DNA of 64,000 nucleotides from the NCBI RefSeq assembly GCF_021134715.1, contig NC_060017.1, forward strand, positions 3,720,001 through 3,784,000, written 5' to 3'. Below are positions 35,323 to 48,400 of this stretch, one piece after another; the first letter of the stretch is position 1, and each line of letters opens with the position of its first letter. Source of the DNA: Daphnia pulex. Its lineage: Eukaryota; Arthropoda; Branchiopoda; Diplostraca; Daphniidae. Under the pieces are notes generated by a model that was not told the DNA's origin, searched no databases, and was given only the letters and a program-made list of their open reading frames with translations. The translations under genes were made by a program, and so were the position numbers.

Positions 35323-36091
35323 TTCAAGATTTTCCGGTCAAAAGAGAATAAATATTTCGGATGTGAGGAACTGAAAGACACGTAGACATTACTCAAAAGA
35401 CAAATATTAGATATTTCTTCTTACGTGTCAACAATCAAATGCTGGTTAGAATTTTTAGGCCGCACAGCTGTCTGTCAAAAGGAAAATGCAATATGGTATT
35501 TGTACTACTAGCGCCAACTACTAAATTCCTCCGAATCATGGATTATGGATAACCGTTCATTCTTATAAAATACTCGGGAACTACCAGTGCCATTTTATTT
35601 TAAAGATTACGTAATTTTTTTTTTATGAACGAAATATTCGAGTGATAAAAAAAAAACACATTTATTTTTTCCTTTCTTTCCCTCGTTTAAAATTCACATC
35701 AAGAGATGGGGCTACTAACAATCTTAATTCTGGCCTTACTGTGATTCTGTGAAATCACTTCGTTTGACGTGACTTCCAAGTCACTCTCTACATCTCTACA
35801 TATAGACAGTCTATACGTGTGCAATTTGTTGTGTACGCCTCTCTTATTAATAATTTCTCGACGCTTTTTAACATCTCTTGATCCGGTGGTTTTGGTTTGA
35901 AAAATAATATCAACACCAGAGATAGAACTGCAATCCACATAAAGTAATATAACACGGATCGTTCTTCAAGTATGGATTACTCGAAGTGAATACCGATACC
36001 GAAGCATTGCAATCTCACTTTCGTGCCTGTTTTCAAGTCCAAGTTGTTCTTTTTCTTGTTAACACTGTAGTTTTCTGCAGTAAAATATAAA
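35323..36091. promoter_or_regulatory. Divergent promoter interval, PDXDC1 / diphosphoinositol hydrolase
   Basis: 769 bp between divergent start codons. No TATA box is obvious. A minus-strand frame at 35699-35938 (79 codons, Arg/Lys/Ser-rich) has no recognisable domain and is not called. Confidence 0.4.
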
Positions 36092-36723
36092 ATGGTAAAA
36101 GATAAGCCAAACTCAACTCGAGTGTATGATGGTGATGGCTATAGGAAAAGGGCAGCGTGTGTATGTGTCAAAGAAAATGATCATAATCAAGTAGGTTAAT
36201 GTTGACATGAACCAGAATAGTAAATTTATAACATTGATTTTTTTTACAGATTCTTCTTGTATCCTCTTCCAATGAAAATAGCAGTTGGATAGTTCCTGGT
36301 GGTGGGCTTGAACCTAATGAAGAGCCTCCTGAAGCTGCTGTTAGAGAAGTCATGGAGGAGGCAGGAGTTTCTGGTCGTCTAGGCATTTGCTTAGGTGTTT
36401 TTGAAGTACTAAATTTTTAGAAGTCTAATATAATGTCACATTCCTCATCAAATCTTAATTTTTTTAGAATAACGAACGGAAACATCGAACCACTGTTTAT
36501 ATTCTACACGTTACAAACGAACTGTCCGAGTGGGACGATTCCAAAACAATTGGTAAAATGAATTTCCTGTCTACGTTTCCAATTTTATTGAGTAAAATCC
36601 AATTTTTTTCCTTCAGGGAGGCGTCGTAGATGGTTTGAGTATGAAGAAGCTCTTGCACACCTAACTGCTCATAAGCCCCTAATGGCTCAATGGCTTTTGA
36701 ATAAAGCAGAAGCCCCAAGATAG
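36092..36723 (+). CDS. Aps: Diphosphoinositol polyphosphate phosphohydrolase (Nudix)
   Basis: Hydrolyses the beta-phosphate of diphosphoinositol polyphosphates (PP-InsPs) and also diadenosine polyphosphates. Exons are 36092-36190, 36250-36405, 36468-36552 and 36617-36723, in phase, giving 148 aa, the usual DIPP1/NUDT3 length. The N-terminus is MVKDKPNSTRVYDGDGYRKR, and WIVPGGGLEPNE leads into a Nudix box (G-x5-E-x7-REVMEEAG) with the catalytic glutamates intact. The C-terminal RRRWFEYEEALAHL is also typical. Aps is the fly name; NUDT3/NUDT4 are the vertebrate orthologues. Confidence 0.95.
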
Positions 36724-37453
36724 ATCCCAGAAAAATCTGATTACTTAAGGACTGAGTTTAGTCCCATTTTATATTATTATTATTGTCTTGCTCTTTACTT
36801 AAAGAATTAGAAATTAGATCTAGTCAGCCTCCCAAGTTAACTGGATAACCCATGATGTTACTGCTGATAATTTCTGCTCTTCCATATAATTTAATTTTTT
36901 TTAAATTATTATTTTGTTAAGAAAAAAAAAACTTTGTTTGCCATTTATGATCTGCTAACTTCCTTTTTTGGGAGGGGGGGGGGGTTGGAAGTGTAGCGGG
37001 GTTGTAAAATTTATACCTGACAGCATATTTATAACTATTGTTGAAAGGATTCTGTAAAAGGCTAACGAACTTTCACGACGAAGAAACGTCCATATCGACC
37101 CAAAATTTAAAGGTACAGAAAGTGGAGTTGAATTTATTTTGTTCTTTACTTAACGGCAGTGCAGAGGAATTTCGAATATTGGAAATGAATTAAGATGGGA
37201 TAATAAATGATTCGTCAAAATTTCATGAATTATTCCTGCCAGCAAAAATGTATTTTTTTTTTCTGGTAACAGTCCGGTAACAGTATGATAACAAATTTAT
37301 CATTCCTCTGCAATTTGTACGTTGTAATGCTAGCAATTTACAGCGTGATTATCCCAAAAAACAAATCAAAATCTTTAAATACAGGATGTTGAACGACTTA
37401 GTTGCTGCTTTCAAAGAAATACATATTTAGAACAGAGTTTTACAGATGCATCC
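36724..37453. other. Intergenic between convergent genes
   Basis: 3' UTR of the Nudix gene and downstream region of the next minus-strand gene. It includes a run of about 16 purines, almost all G, at 36969-36985 and an A-run near 36922. No gene seen. Confidence 0.5.
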
Positions 37454-40194
37454 TTATCCTTCGCTATCATTAGCACTTTTGCTTAGTTTATGGTGAGAGC
37501 GTAAAACACGCTGAAGGCATAAGTCGAGTTTATCACAATGCTCAGAAAAAACTGGATTAACTATACGCAATTTCTCAGAATGCATCTGCAGTGTTTTGAC
37601 AACACTGGCTAAACGCCGTTTTCCAACCGACAGGTCCTTTACTTGGACTCGTTTACTATCGGAAATCGGTTGCTCGTCCTCATACAATTTTCGTTTGATC
37701 CCTGTCCTCGGTGCACTTGATTCCGAAGCAGCTTCTTCTGAGCATTTAGAATTCTGTTGAGCAGGAGTATGATATTTCGAAAGTTCTTCATCGAGCGGTG
37801 GCGTGCCACTGCATCCGCCAGCTAGACGGATCTTCTGTTGCTCAGTGGATGATTCTTCAGATTTTGAATCTATCGAAGTTATACTTTTGTTCAGACTTGG
37901 AGCTGGAGCCTCCAGTTGAAGTTTCTTTGAGCTTGCTGAATAGCCGGAACTTGAAGATGAAGTTGATAACTTCCGAGTTTTCCTCTTTGAGCGAGTTGTT
38001 CTTACTGACAAAGGTTCTGCATTTGAATTGCGAGATTGGCTTCGAAGACGACGTTGAAATCTGTAATTTGATGAACTCGAGTCATCACCATTTTCATTCG
38101 ATCGACGCTTTTCAGTTTCTTTCCGTTTCCTTGGGTTTTCTAATTCCGTCAAATATTTGTAGCGAGTTCTAGTTTGAATCCTTCTGCAGCTTGAAGTAGA
38201 AGCAGTCGTAGAGCTAACATATTCAATGTCATCAGATGGAGGAATGCATCGTTCAGAAGACTCGTACTCGTTTAAGATTCCATCCAATTTTAATTTCAAA
38301 CAAATTTCTTCTGAATTCGAGTTTTCTTCTAAAGAAGAAAAATTCAATATCGAGATAACTGGTTCTGATCTCACAATTTTCTCGAATGGCATTTTAGAGT
38401 GTTCCGGCAATACACAGTTTTCAATTACTTCCGAAGGAAAAGAAAGCTTCTCTTTTCTGTTTCTGTAGGCCTGGGGACTACAGTTTTCCATAGATGAAGG
38501 GCTCTTCGGAGGGTTACTGTCAATCCAAGATTGAATGGAATTCACACGTTCTGTGTCGATAGTTGGAATAGGGACTTCGGAGACCAATTGAAGATAACCA
38601 TTTACGAAATCCGTGCAATTATCTTGATCTACTGCACATTTAGTAGCTTTTTCTTCGACTACATGTGAATCTAATTGTTTCTTGTTCGCAAAATCATCAG
38701 CTGCAGCCGATGAAGTTTTGACAGAATGGTCTGAGGTTGATGCATCGCAAGTAGACAATGCTATCGGGACATTCTTAGTTTCTTTTAGACAATCACGGTC
38801 GATAGTTAATTCGTTTTTCTCCGTTTTTATGACAAGTCTTGTATCAGAAAACCAAAGTGGTCCAAAATCTTTCCCATCGGGTTTCCGCGGAATGTTTCTA
38901 TTAACTATCATCTCCTAAACGATGAAATGAATTACATTAAGGTAGAATCTAGTAGTTGTTCATATTAATATCTTTGCTGGCATGGGTGCTTACCTCGAGA
39001 ATCCCATCATTGTCAACAGCAATGTGCGTTGACATAAATGGATTGTTTAAAAAGCATGCAGGGTAAAACTGATTGTCACTGCTTTTAAATTTAGGATCCG
39101 GAGGTAAGGTATACAGTATTATCTCTTTGGAATCGTCCGTTGTTGGTTCGTACAATTTTGCCTTTCATGAAAAAAAGGGGAGAATTAATAAAAATATTCA
39201 ATGTAATAAATACCAAACAAAATTAAAACAAACCTCCTTCAAGGACTTTGACGCTGACTCGATGACCTTCTTTCTTTGAACATCTTCTAGTAGATCCAAA
39301 ACCACCAACTCGTTAACGAGACCACAATTCAAGCGAACTCGCAAAAACTCAAACTGCTTGTCTAATCTCATTTTGTTCAGTTGAATTCTTTCCAGTCTAC
39401 TAAGCTTGATCTTTTGCATAAATGAAATCAATGACGGAAAATGCTTTTTCATCATTTCTCTAAATTGGTCCAATATTTCTTTTTCACAATCCACTTTAAG
39501 ACATGATTTCAGTCTCATTTCCAAATAAAACTGTTTGATTTCTTCCATGATCAAGTCATCCTGTAAATAAAAAGATAATTGATTAGAAGTTTTCTAATAA
39601 TTTTTAATGATTCTTTTCTTGATTACCTTCAAACCAAAAGATTCTTTCATTTTTGTCCATATAATCATATTCCAACAAGGAAAAATTTTTTCCGTGACTT
39701 GTAATTTCACTGCAGGTTTAGATTCGGCTGAGCGCATTACTAAAAACTGAAAGTAAAGTGATATTAAATAACTACAAACTTGTTGATAACTAATAAAATG
39801 TCTATAACATACAGCTGCTTTGCAACATAGATCAAGTCTAATACAATCAGATATTTTAATAACATGCTTCAAATCCTTAATGTAGTGCTTAAAAGTGCTT
39901 GTCAAAGTTTGTTTCAAAGCATTAAGCTCTTTTGGAGAGATTTGATTGTCCAGTTTACTCCACTCATTCTTGATTTGATGTAGGTATCGGGCACTCAACC
40001 AGCTGTTTGGTACAACCACTTGAGAGAAGTTAGATTTAATCTCTAAATAAATAGAAAGAAATGCAAATTAAAAAAGAAACTTAATAAGTCATTATTACAA
40101 TGTTTGTACTTCTCAACACTTTGGTCATTCCATATTTAGTAGCGTGTTCCCATATCCAAAATTCTATGGCATCCATTTCACTACTTTCTCGCAT
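37454..40194 (-). CDS. Unrecognised nuclear-type protein, Ser-rich C-terminal half
   Basis: Six exons in consistent phase: 40194-40099, 40040-39813, 39746-39627, 39560-39234, 39161-38994 and 38914-37454, for 799 aa. The N-terminal ~310 residues are predicted helical and compact (MDAIEFWIWEHATKYGM, VVVPNSWLSARYLHQIKNEW, KIKLSRLERIQLNKMRLDKQ). The next block, with ILYTLPPDPKFKSSDNQFYP and PDGKDFGPLWFSDTRLVI, looks structured. The last ~450 residues are Ser/Glu/Lys-rich and probably disordered, with basic clusters such as RKRKETEKRRS and RSKRKTRKLS that suit nuclear localisation, and end in a short helical segment (LASVVKTLQMHSEKLRIVNP). I cannot assign a family. Most of the protein lies in one long last exon. 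Confidence 0.75.
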
Positions 40195-41013
40195 TTAATG
40201 GGAAATACCTTGATTTGCAATAATACGAAAGTTACAAAGAGTCAACAATAATTTTAATATTTATCTTCTTGAATGAAGCAAGGAAGAAAATCGAAAACAA
40301 ACTCGCGGGATAGCTGTTGTGAGAAACATCTGGCCCCGGCAACTGTTACCACCGAATAGATATGTGAATGGCCACGAATAGTCAATACATGTATGTGCTG
40401 CCACCTATGTGTAGTAAACTCGGTTTCAAAAACATAGAGCACCTTAAAAAGTTAATCCTACTCTCTGAAGTTTAATTTTTAAGCGAGCCAGAAAGCTCTA
40501 GTTTTCTGGGAAAATAATAATAACTTAAAAGTTAAATGAGAGATTGAGAGTAGTAAATGCCTGCCACAAAGAGAACGTTTTTCTTCTAGAATAATAGAAA
40601 TATTTTAAATTTTAAAAATCTTAATTTAGATAACAACGCGCCATGTGTTAACCAGTTGCGATCGACAATCGCATGATTCATTTTGTATACCTATAGTCAT
40701 ACAGTCTCTTTGCAATAGAGATACGTACACAGTTTAGCACGACACGCACACAAATTCGCTTGCAGACACGGATACAGACAGACCGGCAATCGCAAATAGT
40801 GCAACAACAATGGAAGAGTCAAAAAAGAAAAGTCAGATTGTTGTATAGTGAATGACCGAACAAATTGAAATTGCAGAAGTTGTGCAGTGAAAAACGCGGT
40901 ACGTTGTTGCAGATTAGCGATTTTGTGATGAGGTCGCAATCGGAATCAGGACTAGGGAATCATCATCGGATAACACGTGTACAAGTCAGAATACCAAATT
41001 CCAATCGATTACA
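40195..41013. other. Intergenic, left of the BEL insertion
   Basis: No supported gene. It includes the upstream region of the 799-aa gene and the left flank of the retrotransposon insertion. A CACACAAATTCGCTTGCAGA-type mixed region near 40740-40800 has no coding frame of note. Confidence 0.4.
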
Positions 41014-41018
41014 CCTTA
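41014..41018 (+). repeat. Target-site duplication, left copy (CCTTA)
   Basis: CCTTA directly precedes the left LTR and is repeated directly after the right LTR at 48931-48935. A 5-bp duplication fits BEL/Pao integration. Confidence 0.9.
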
Positions 41019-41329
41019 TGTTAGGAATATTCCATTCCAACAGACGACGACGAGATCAGGGCGCCGCACAACAACACCGGCGCACCTACGCGACTATTGC
41101 CTTGGGGGCCCCCGATAGGTGGCCCCAAATTCAGTCGTTGGTCCCCAAATTCAGTCGTTGTTTCCCTACCCCCCTATTGTTTATTCCCCCCCAATTTACT
41201 GTACAATATTCAGTGTGTTAAAATAGACGAGAGGTAAAAGACACGGTTTTGTTCGTGTCTAATTTATTCAACTTGGAAACTGTAAGTAAACGGCCCGACA
41301 CGCCGAACATCCCTATTACATTTTCTACA
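41019..41329 (+). repeat. 5' LTR of the BEL/Pao element (311 bp)
   Basis: Begins TGTTAGGAATATTCC and ends CATTTTCTACA (TG...CA). By eye it is identical along its length to the right LTR at 48620-48930. It contains an internal direct repeat, CCCCAAATTCAGTCGTTG twice, near its middle. Confidence 0.97.
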
Positions 41330-41347
41330 TGGTCCTTCGAACGGTTT
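41330..41347 (+). other. Candidate primer binding site
   Basis: TGGTCCTTCGAACGG directly abuts the 5' LTR. A TGG start complements the CCA end of a tRNA. The priming tRNA is not identified. Confidence 0.5.
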
Positions 41348-41948
41348 TTAACCCAGTGCATAACCGTGTCCTCCCTCTCAAATCACTCAAATCAACTCAC
41401 TCAAAACTCAAAATTGTGAAGCCGGTTGGGGCTACACAATTCTAGACCCCCCAAACGTTTATCTTTGTTTCTTTCTTTTGTTGTTGGGTGGTTAAAATCT
41501 GCCCAAACTAAAACTACTAAATTGTAAAAACAAAAAAGACGTAGAAAAGGGGGGAACCTATGCCCAAAAATTCCATTTTTTTTCTTTCGACTTTTTTGTG
41601 CCTTTCGTTGTCGGGCTAGCCTGAGGGGGCGGCCATTGAACACGCCGTCCCAACCTCTGGCCCATAGATCGGCCTGGGCTAAACTACTGGGATTTCGTCT
41701 CCTCTTTTCATTGCACGTGTGTCCTCCCGTATCCATTCTTCGCTTGCTGATGGTATCGAGTCAGAAATAATCTTTCTCTTTCTCTCAACATTCACAGAGG
41801 AGCCGAAAGGTCTCCAAAACAACCGCTAAATACAATTATTGAATGAATATTCTCTGTCCATCTGTCCTTCCTTAAAAAAAAAAAGAAAAAAAACCCTCTT
41901 ACATAGGATCCCGAAACATCGGTGCATCCAAACGAAAAAAAAAAAACT

Positions 41949-42138
41949 ATTTCTCTCTCACGCTCACTGTAGTGGCACGCCGCAAGGGGCGCCACCAACA
42001 AAAAAAAAAAAAAAAAAAAAAATTATTTCTCGCTCACGCTCAGTGTAGTGGCACGCCGCAAGGGGCGCCACCAAAAAAAAAAAACTTTATTTCCTCTCTC
42101 GCAAAGTGTAGTGGCACGCCGCAAGTGGCGCCACCAAC
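41949..42138 (+). repeat. Three hairpin-bearing tandem repeats in the BEL leader
   Basis: Copies lie at about 41949-41999, 42024-42073 and 42088-42138, separated by A-runs. Each has TATTTC..CTC, GTGTAGTGGCACGCCGCAAG and GGCGCCACC, and GTGGC pairs with GCCAC in each. The third copy carries a G-to-T change in the loop side (GCAAGTGGC). The repeats precede the gag-pol start by about 300 bp. Confidence 0.85.
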
Positions 42139-42443
42139 AACAGAAAAAAACCAGATTCACTTAATTGAGTCATCCAGCCCGGATTTTTGCAGGAGCCTGG
42201 GTATTACCCTAGCTCCAAATTTAAATCGATTCTTTTTCAGATACATCCAAGGGATTTCAAACAAAGTGGAAACAAAAAACGGAAACTCATCCGTTCCACG
42301 AAACCCCAAGGAAAACAGGAAAAGGAAACGGGCAAATCAGTCGATAAGTGATCGAAAAAAAAAAAAAAAAAATTAAATTAATTCTCTATTTCATCTCCTT
42401 TTCCCCAGTCAACAGCTCTTGAAGAGCTACACAACCAGGAAGA

Positions 42444-45400
42444 ATGGTTCAGTCAATGAAAAACACAAGGTCAGCCACCAAAGGCCACATAACAAGAGCA
42501 ATAACCCGGATCAACGGATTTGCAAATCAAGTAATGGCCCAAGAAGATGTTAAAGAACTAGAAACCTTAGAAACAAGATTGAAAAGTCTCTTCGAAAGCT
42601 ACCAAAGCGCAACAAAAGAAATCAAGGAGAAATTAATAGCGACCAAGGCCGCGCAGGAGGAGATTGATGGGGATCTGGACACCTTTCTCCAAGTTCAAGA
42701 TGAAGTGTCTGGAGCAAGATCAATCATCAAGCAGAAGAAGCAAGAATGGTTGGACGACGTGAAAGAAAAGCAAGAGGCAAAGAAAGAAGAGGACAGAGAC
42801 AAACGATTGTTAGCGCTCTTCCAACAACAGGCAACAAGCCAAGCAGCAAATCAAGCGGCAAATCAAGCAGCAAATCAAGCAGCAAATCCAGCAACAAGTC
42901 AAGCACAGATGGCGCAAATTATTGCCCAAATCATGGCGGCCATTCCGGCACCTCCCGCGCCAGTAATCAACGTGACGGCAGCACCAGCCCCAGCTTCAGC
43001 CGTACAGTCGATACGATTGCCGCAGCGACAAATTAAGCACTTCAAAGGAGACGTACTGGAATGGACCCAATTCTGGGAATCCTTTAACGCAGCTGTCCAC
43101 TCTTCATCTCTTTCAAACGTCCAAAAATTCGATTACCTCAAGGAATATCTTAAAGGTGAGGCGTACCTGTTGGTTAACAATCTTGAATTAACAGATGCGA
43201 ATTACCAAGTCGCAATCGACGAACTGAAAAGGATGTACGGGAAGACGGACGTTCTAATCGACGCGCACATTGAGAAACTGGATGCCTTGCAGCCCGTAAA
43301 GGACGGGAACGACGTTCCAGCTCTGAGGAGCTTCCAGCTGAATCTCCAATCGCACATTAGCGCGTTGGAAACGTTAGGAGTCCCCACAAGTTCCTTTGGC
43401 GGACTCCTCGGAGCAAGATTAATCAAATTAATTCCTACCAGGCTCCAACAAGAATGGGCAAAATCGCCAACAAACAAATCAACGGACATCGAGATGGTCA
43501 TCAAATTCATTGGAGATCAAATCGACGCGGCCGAAAGGTTCAACCGAATCAAAGGTGTGGAAAAGGAGAAATCGTCTCCAGCTCCTAAACAGCCCAAACC
43601 GGCAAATCCACAGCCGGCAACAGCATCACAATTGGCAGTAGGAGCCAAAGCAAGTCCAGCTCCTCAGGTTAAATCCGCCTTAAAAAATAAAAACGTTAAA
43701 TTTAACCCAAGTTGGATTGTGTGCGAAAGGCCCTGCATCTTCTGCAGCCAAATTCACTGGCCGACAAAATGTCCGAAAGGGCTGACGGAAAGGAAAAAGA
43801 TAATCTTTGATTTGAAAAGGTGCGTCAACTGTTTTGGAGACAAACACGCGCTGAAGGATTGCACATCCGCCCGGAACTGCAACAAGTGCGGAGGGAGGCA
43901 CCACACCGCTCTCTGCGACAAAGGAGACGTCAGAGTCACCAATCCCACAACAGCAGCAATAATCGTGGCCAGCGATCCAACTTTGACAACCACAGCCTGT
44001 GCAAGCAGCTTTGGACAATTGATGCTGAAAACGGCAACAGTCATCATCAGCGGCCAAAACGGTAACGAAACAAGAGCGATTTTATTTGCAGACGACGGAA
44101 GTCATCGTTCTTGGGTGCTGAAATCACTCTCATCGCAACTTAACATGAAGACAGTAGCGGTGGAAAACATCAGCACAAGAGTGTTTAAGAAAAAGGAACC
44201 CAACAAGCCCGAAATGACAAAAAACGTCGAAATGCAAGTAAGGGGCACCTGGCAAGGCGCCCCAAAAGTTACACTAATGGCTTTAGAATCGGATCACATT
44301 TCAGATACCGGCCCGTACGTAGGATCCGAATTTGCAAACAGCCTCTGGATCCAAAACGAAAAATTGGCCGACGACAGATTCGAGATGGCACACACCGAAG
44401 ATCAGCCAATTGGAATTTTAGTCGGAATGGACCAGATGTTCCAGATCATGTCGAATGAAGCCGCCATACAGAGTCCATGCGGATTGCGCGCGTTTCAAAC
44501 GAAACTCGGAAGAATGATTGCTGGACCATCTCAAGAAGCAAAATCGAAGACAGGAACTCAAGTAATCCAAAATTTAATTTTAACATCAAGTTACCCGATT
44601 CCACAGATTACGTCAACATTCGCGACAAGTAGCCAAAAAAGAAAAATCCTTTCAACTCAAGCAAACAAAACTCCGATGGAAAAGGAGACTGGAACGGCCA
44701 GTCCCCAAACTACGCCAATAGGAGCGTCATTCTCAGATGCCCCAATCGGATCCAGCGGAGAAGAAGATAGTAAATGGTTTGAGAAGGAAGAACAAGTTGC
44801 TGCTAATTTCGACCTTTCTCTTTTCTGGAAAATAGAAAATTTTGCGAACCTTGAAGGCGCTGATGCAGTGGAATCGGATGATCGCTTCGATTTCTTTGAC
44901 GAAAAAATAACGAGATGGCCAGATGGAAGATACTGTACACCGATCCCTTGGACAACTGACAAGTGGAGACTTCAGAAAAATCTCCCGTTGGCCACCGGAA
45001 GAGTGGAAAGCACAATAACAAGATTGAGAAAAAATCCAGGAGACTTGGTGAATTACCACGCAGAAATCCAAAAGCTCATCGACAGCAAATTCGTCGAGGA
45101 GGCGAACATGGACTACGAAGAACTTCACACCTATCTCCCACATCATCCGATCTTCAGAGGCGACAAATCAACGACGAAAATCAGACCCGTCTTTGACGGA
45201 GCAGCAAAAACGAAATTTGGACCAAGTCTGAACGACGTGTTGGAGACCGGACCAAATCTCAATCCCGATCTCCTATCAGTGCTATTACGCTTCAGAAAGT
45301 ACGAGATTGCCTGGATCGCCGACATAGAAAAAGCCTTTCTAAACATCGCCCTGCAGCCGGAAGATGCTGAAGCAATCAGGTTTTTATGGCCCAGGGATCC

Positions 45401-48400
45401 AGCAGTGGCTGGATCGCCTCTTATTGCCTACAAGTGGAAGAGAGTGCCCTTTGGCCTTAGTTCTAGCCCCTTTCTCCTACGTGTTACAATTAACAAACAT
45501 TTCAAATCACTAAAGTCTCGTTTTCCAGAAACTATTCAACAGCTGGAAGAAAGTTTGTACGTTGACGATTACCTCGGCGGAGCAAACAATTTATCAATCG
45601 CCAAGAAAAGAGTCGATGAGACGGACGAGATCTTTAGTGACGCCCAACTCAACATGAGAAGCTGGGCAACCAACAACGAAGACCTCAAACAACACCTGAA
45701 GGAGAAAGGACTGTCGAATCAAGTCGTAGGCCTACTCTCCCCAGCCTTGGACGGCCAACAGAAGGTGTTAGGAATCCGGTGGGACACCGGATCCGATTCG
45801 TTCAAATTCAACCCAGCATCCATCATCCAAGCAGTAGAAGAAGTGGGATCGGAAATCACCAAAAGAAAGATACTCAGTATCTCGGCAAGGATTTTTGATC
45901 CAATTGGATTTTTATCTCCCACTGTACTTTTATTGAAGATTATTTACCAGAAGCTCTGGGAAAAAGAGATAGGTTGGGACCAAGCAGCGCCAGCCGATAT
46001 CCAAAAATCTTGGAAGATAGTGATGACTGGTCTCGCCGATTTCACCGAACTACAAATTCCACGATGGATCGGACTATCCGAAAAAGTCACTTCTCACGAA
46101 ATTCACGTCTTCGGAGACGCTTCTGAAGCAGCGTATGGAGCCGTAGCCTACGCCCGACTCCAAAAAGGACAAGAAGATCCACTCATCATCCTACTGGCCA
46201 GCAAGACGAGAGTTGCACCTCTACCTAAGAAAAAAGTAACTTTACCGCGTTTAGAATTGCTGAGCTCACTTTTAGCCGTACGTTTAGGTGAAGTCGTAAA
46301 AAATGCAATGCAAGTCCAGTATTGGAGAACTTTCTACTGGTCAGACTCCTTGGTTGCACTAGGATGGATTAGAGGAGAGCCGAACAAATGGAAACCATTC
46401 GTCCGAAATCAAGTGGAAACGATTCGAAAGTTTTCACAACCCGAGTGGTGGAGACACTGTCCAGGTCTCCAAAATCCGGCCGATCTTGCCTCGCGGGGAG
46501 CGCCAGCGCCAACGCTGGTAACCTCAACTCTTTGGTGGAACGGCCCGATTTGGCTCAAAGGAGAAGAAACGGAATGGCCAGATTCTCCCAACGACCAAAT
46601 TCCACAAACAATCCAGTCCGAAATGGAATCGGAAGCTAGGAGTACGACGGTCAGCACAACAGCAGCCATCGCAATTCCAACAGCCTCCGTCGACTGGAAT
46701 CTCGACAAAATTTCCACCTGGAATCGACTGTTAAGACGTACAGCCTGGGTCTCACGATTCCTCAGCAGGAGTCAAAAGAAGCTCAGACCTCCCGGTCCAG
46801 AACGAATGGAGTCGATAAAGGCAATTGGACCAGATGGAAAAGGAAGTGGAAAAGTTATCCGGATTACAAGATTATCCAGAGAGGAGCTGGATGAAGCGGA
46901 ACTAACGATCTACAGACAGCTCCAACGAGAGCGGTATCCTAAGGCGTTTGAATCGCTACAGTTAGACAACACAATCCAGCCCAAGGAGAAAATCGCTGCA
47001 CTTTTTCCAATCTGGGACGCCAGAGACCGTCTCGTTCGAATCCATGGGAGAGTATCACTTGCCCTAAGAGATAGGAACATCGATCCCCCAATTTTGCTTC
47101 CTGCATCACATATAGTAATCACTTTCTTAATTACAGACAAACACGAGTCGCTACTACATGCAGGAGCAAAGGTGACACTATCAGAGTTGAAAGAAAAATT
47201 CTGGATAGTTAAAGGACGACAGCAAGTGAAAAAGATTCTGTTTACTTGTGTGGAATGTAAAAAACTGACATCGCCACCATTCCAGGAACTAGCAGCCCCT
47301 CTTCCTTTAAACCGACTCAAACATGCGCAATCTTTTCACGTTACAGGAGTCGATTTCGCTGGACCACTGCTGTACAAACCAGCACAGCGAAGGAAGAAAA
47401 GGAAAGCTCCACCAAGCGTCCAGGATCCGACGCCAGCAGACGATCCAACTGAAGAGCGAATCGAGGAGCCACCCGCTGAAGGAGACGCTCCAATCGAAGC
47501 TCTAATCGTAGGCGAAGAGGATTCAGTCGAAGAAGATGTCGAAATCCAAGACATCTTAATAACAACAACTAAAGCTAAGAAAACGAACCATCTTAAAAGT
47601 TATGTTTGTCTTTTTACGTGTGCAGTCACTCGAGCGGTTCACTTGGAACTACTACCCGATATGACGGCGCGTTCCTTCTTACTAGCCTTTCGAAAATTCG
47701 CAGCTAGACGAGGACCCGTCTCAGTGATGTATTCGGACAACGCGCAAACGTTCCGATGTGTCGACCGATTCCTGAGAACTATTCACGCCGATCCCATCAT
47801 TCAAGACTTTCTCGCGTCCAGAAAAACCCTTTGGATATTTTCCGCCAGCCTAGCGCCATGGTGGGGAGGATTCTGGGAACGGATGGTGAGGAGCGTCAAG
47901 GATCTGCTGCGACGCTCCAACGGTCGAGCCTGCCTTGACTACATGGAACTGGAAGCGAGTTTAGCAGAAATCGAGAGCGTAATCAACGCCCGCCCACTCA
48001 GCTATATTGGGGAAGGAGCTGACGATCCACTTCCGATAACTCCTAACCAATTTCTAAACAACAGACGTTCTACTCGTGCCGATCCGGAGCCAGCCGTTAA
48101 CTTGCTGGATCCTACATCGACCAGCATCGTACTACAAGAGATGGACAAGAACAGGAGGGAATATGTCGCTGACATCTGTGCTAGATTCGTCGACGATTAT
48201 CTACTCCAACTAGACAACTTCCACTCCAAAGGAAAATCCGGAAGGAAGATCCGCCTAGGAGAAGTCGTTGTTATCCACGACGAACACTCCAAACGACTCA
48301 TGTGGTCTACCGGAGTAGTGAAGGAACTGATTCCAAGCCGCGACGGACTCATCCGTTCTGTCATGCTCAAGATTCCAAATGGTAATTTAATTAATAGAGC

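Noticed and set aside
41330-41350. Specific tRNA assignment for the BEL primer binding site
   Set aside because: The TGG start is right, but the complement does not match a tRNA 3' end I can name without a search.
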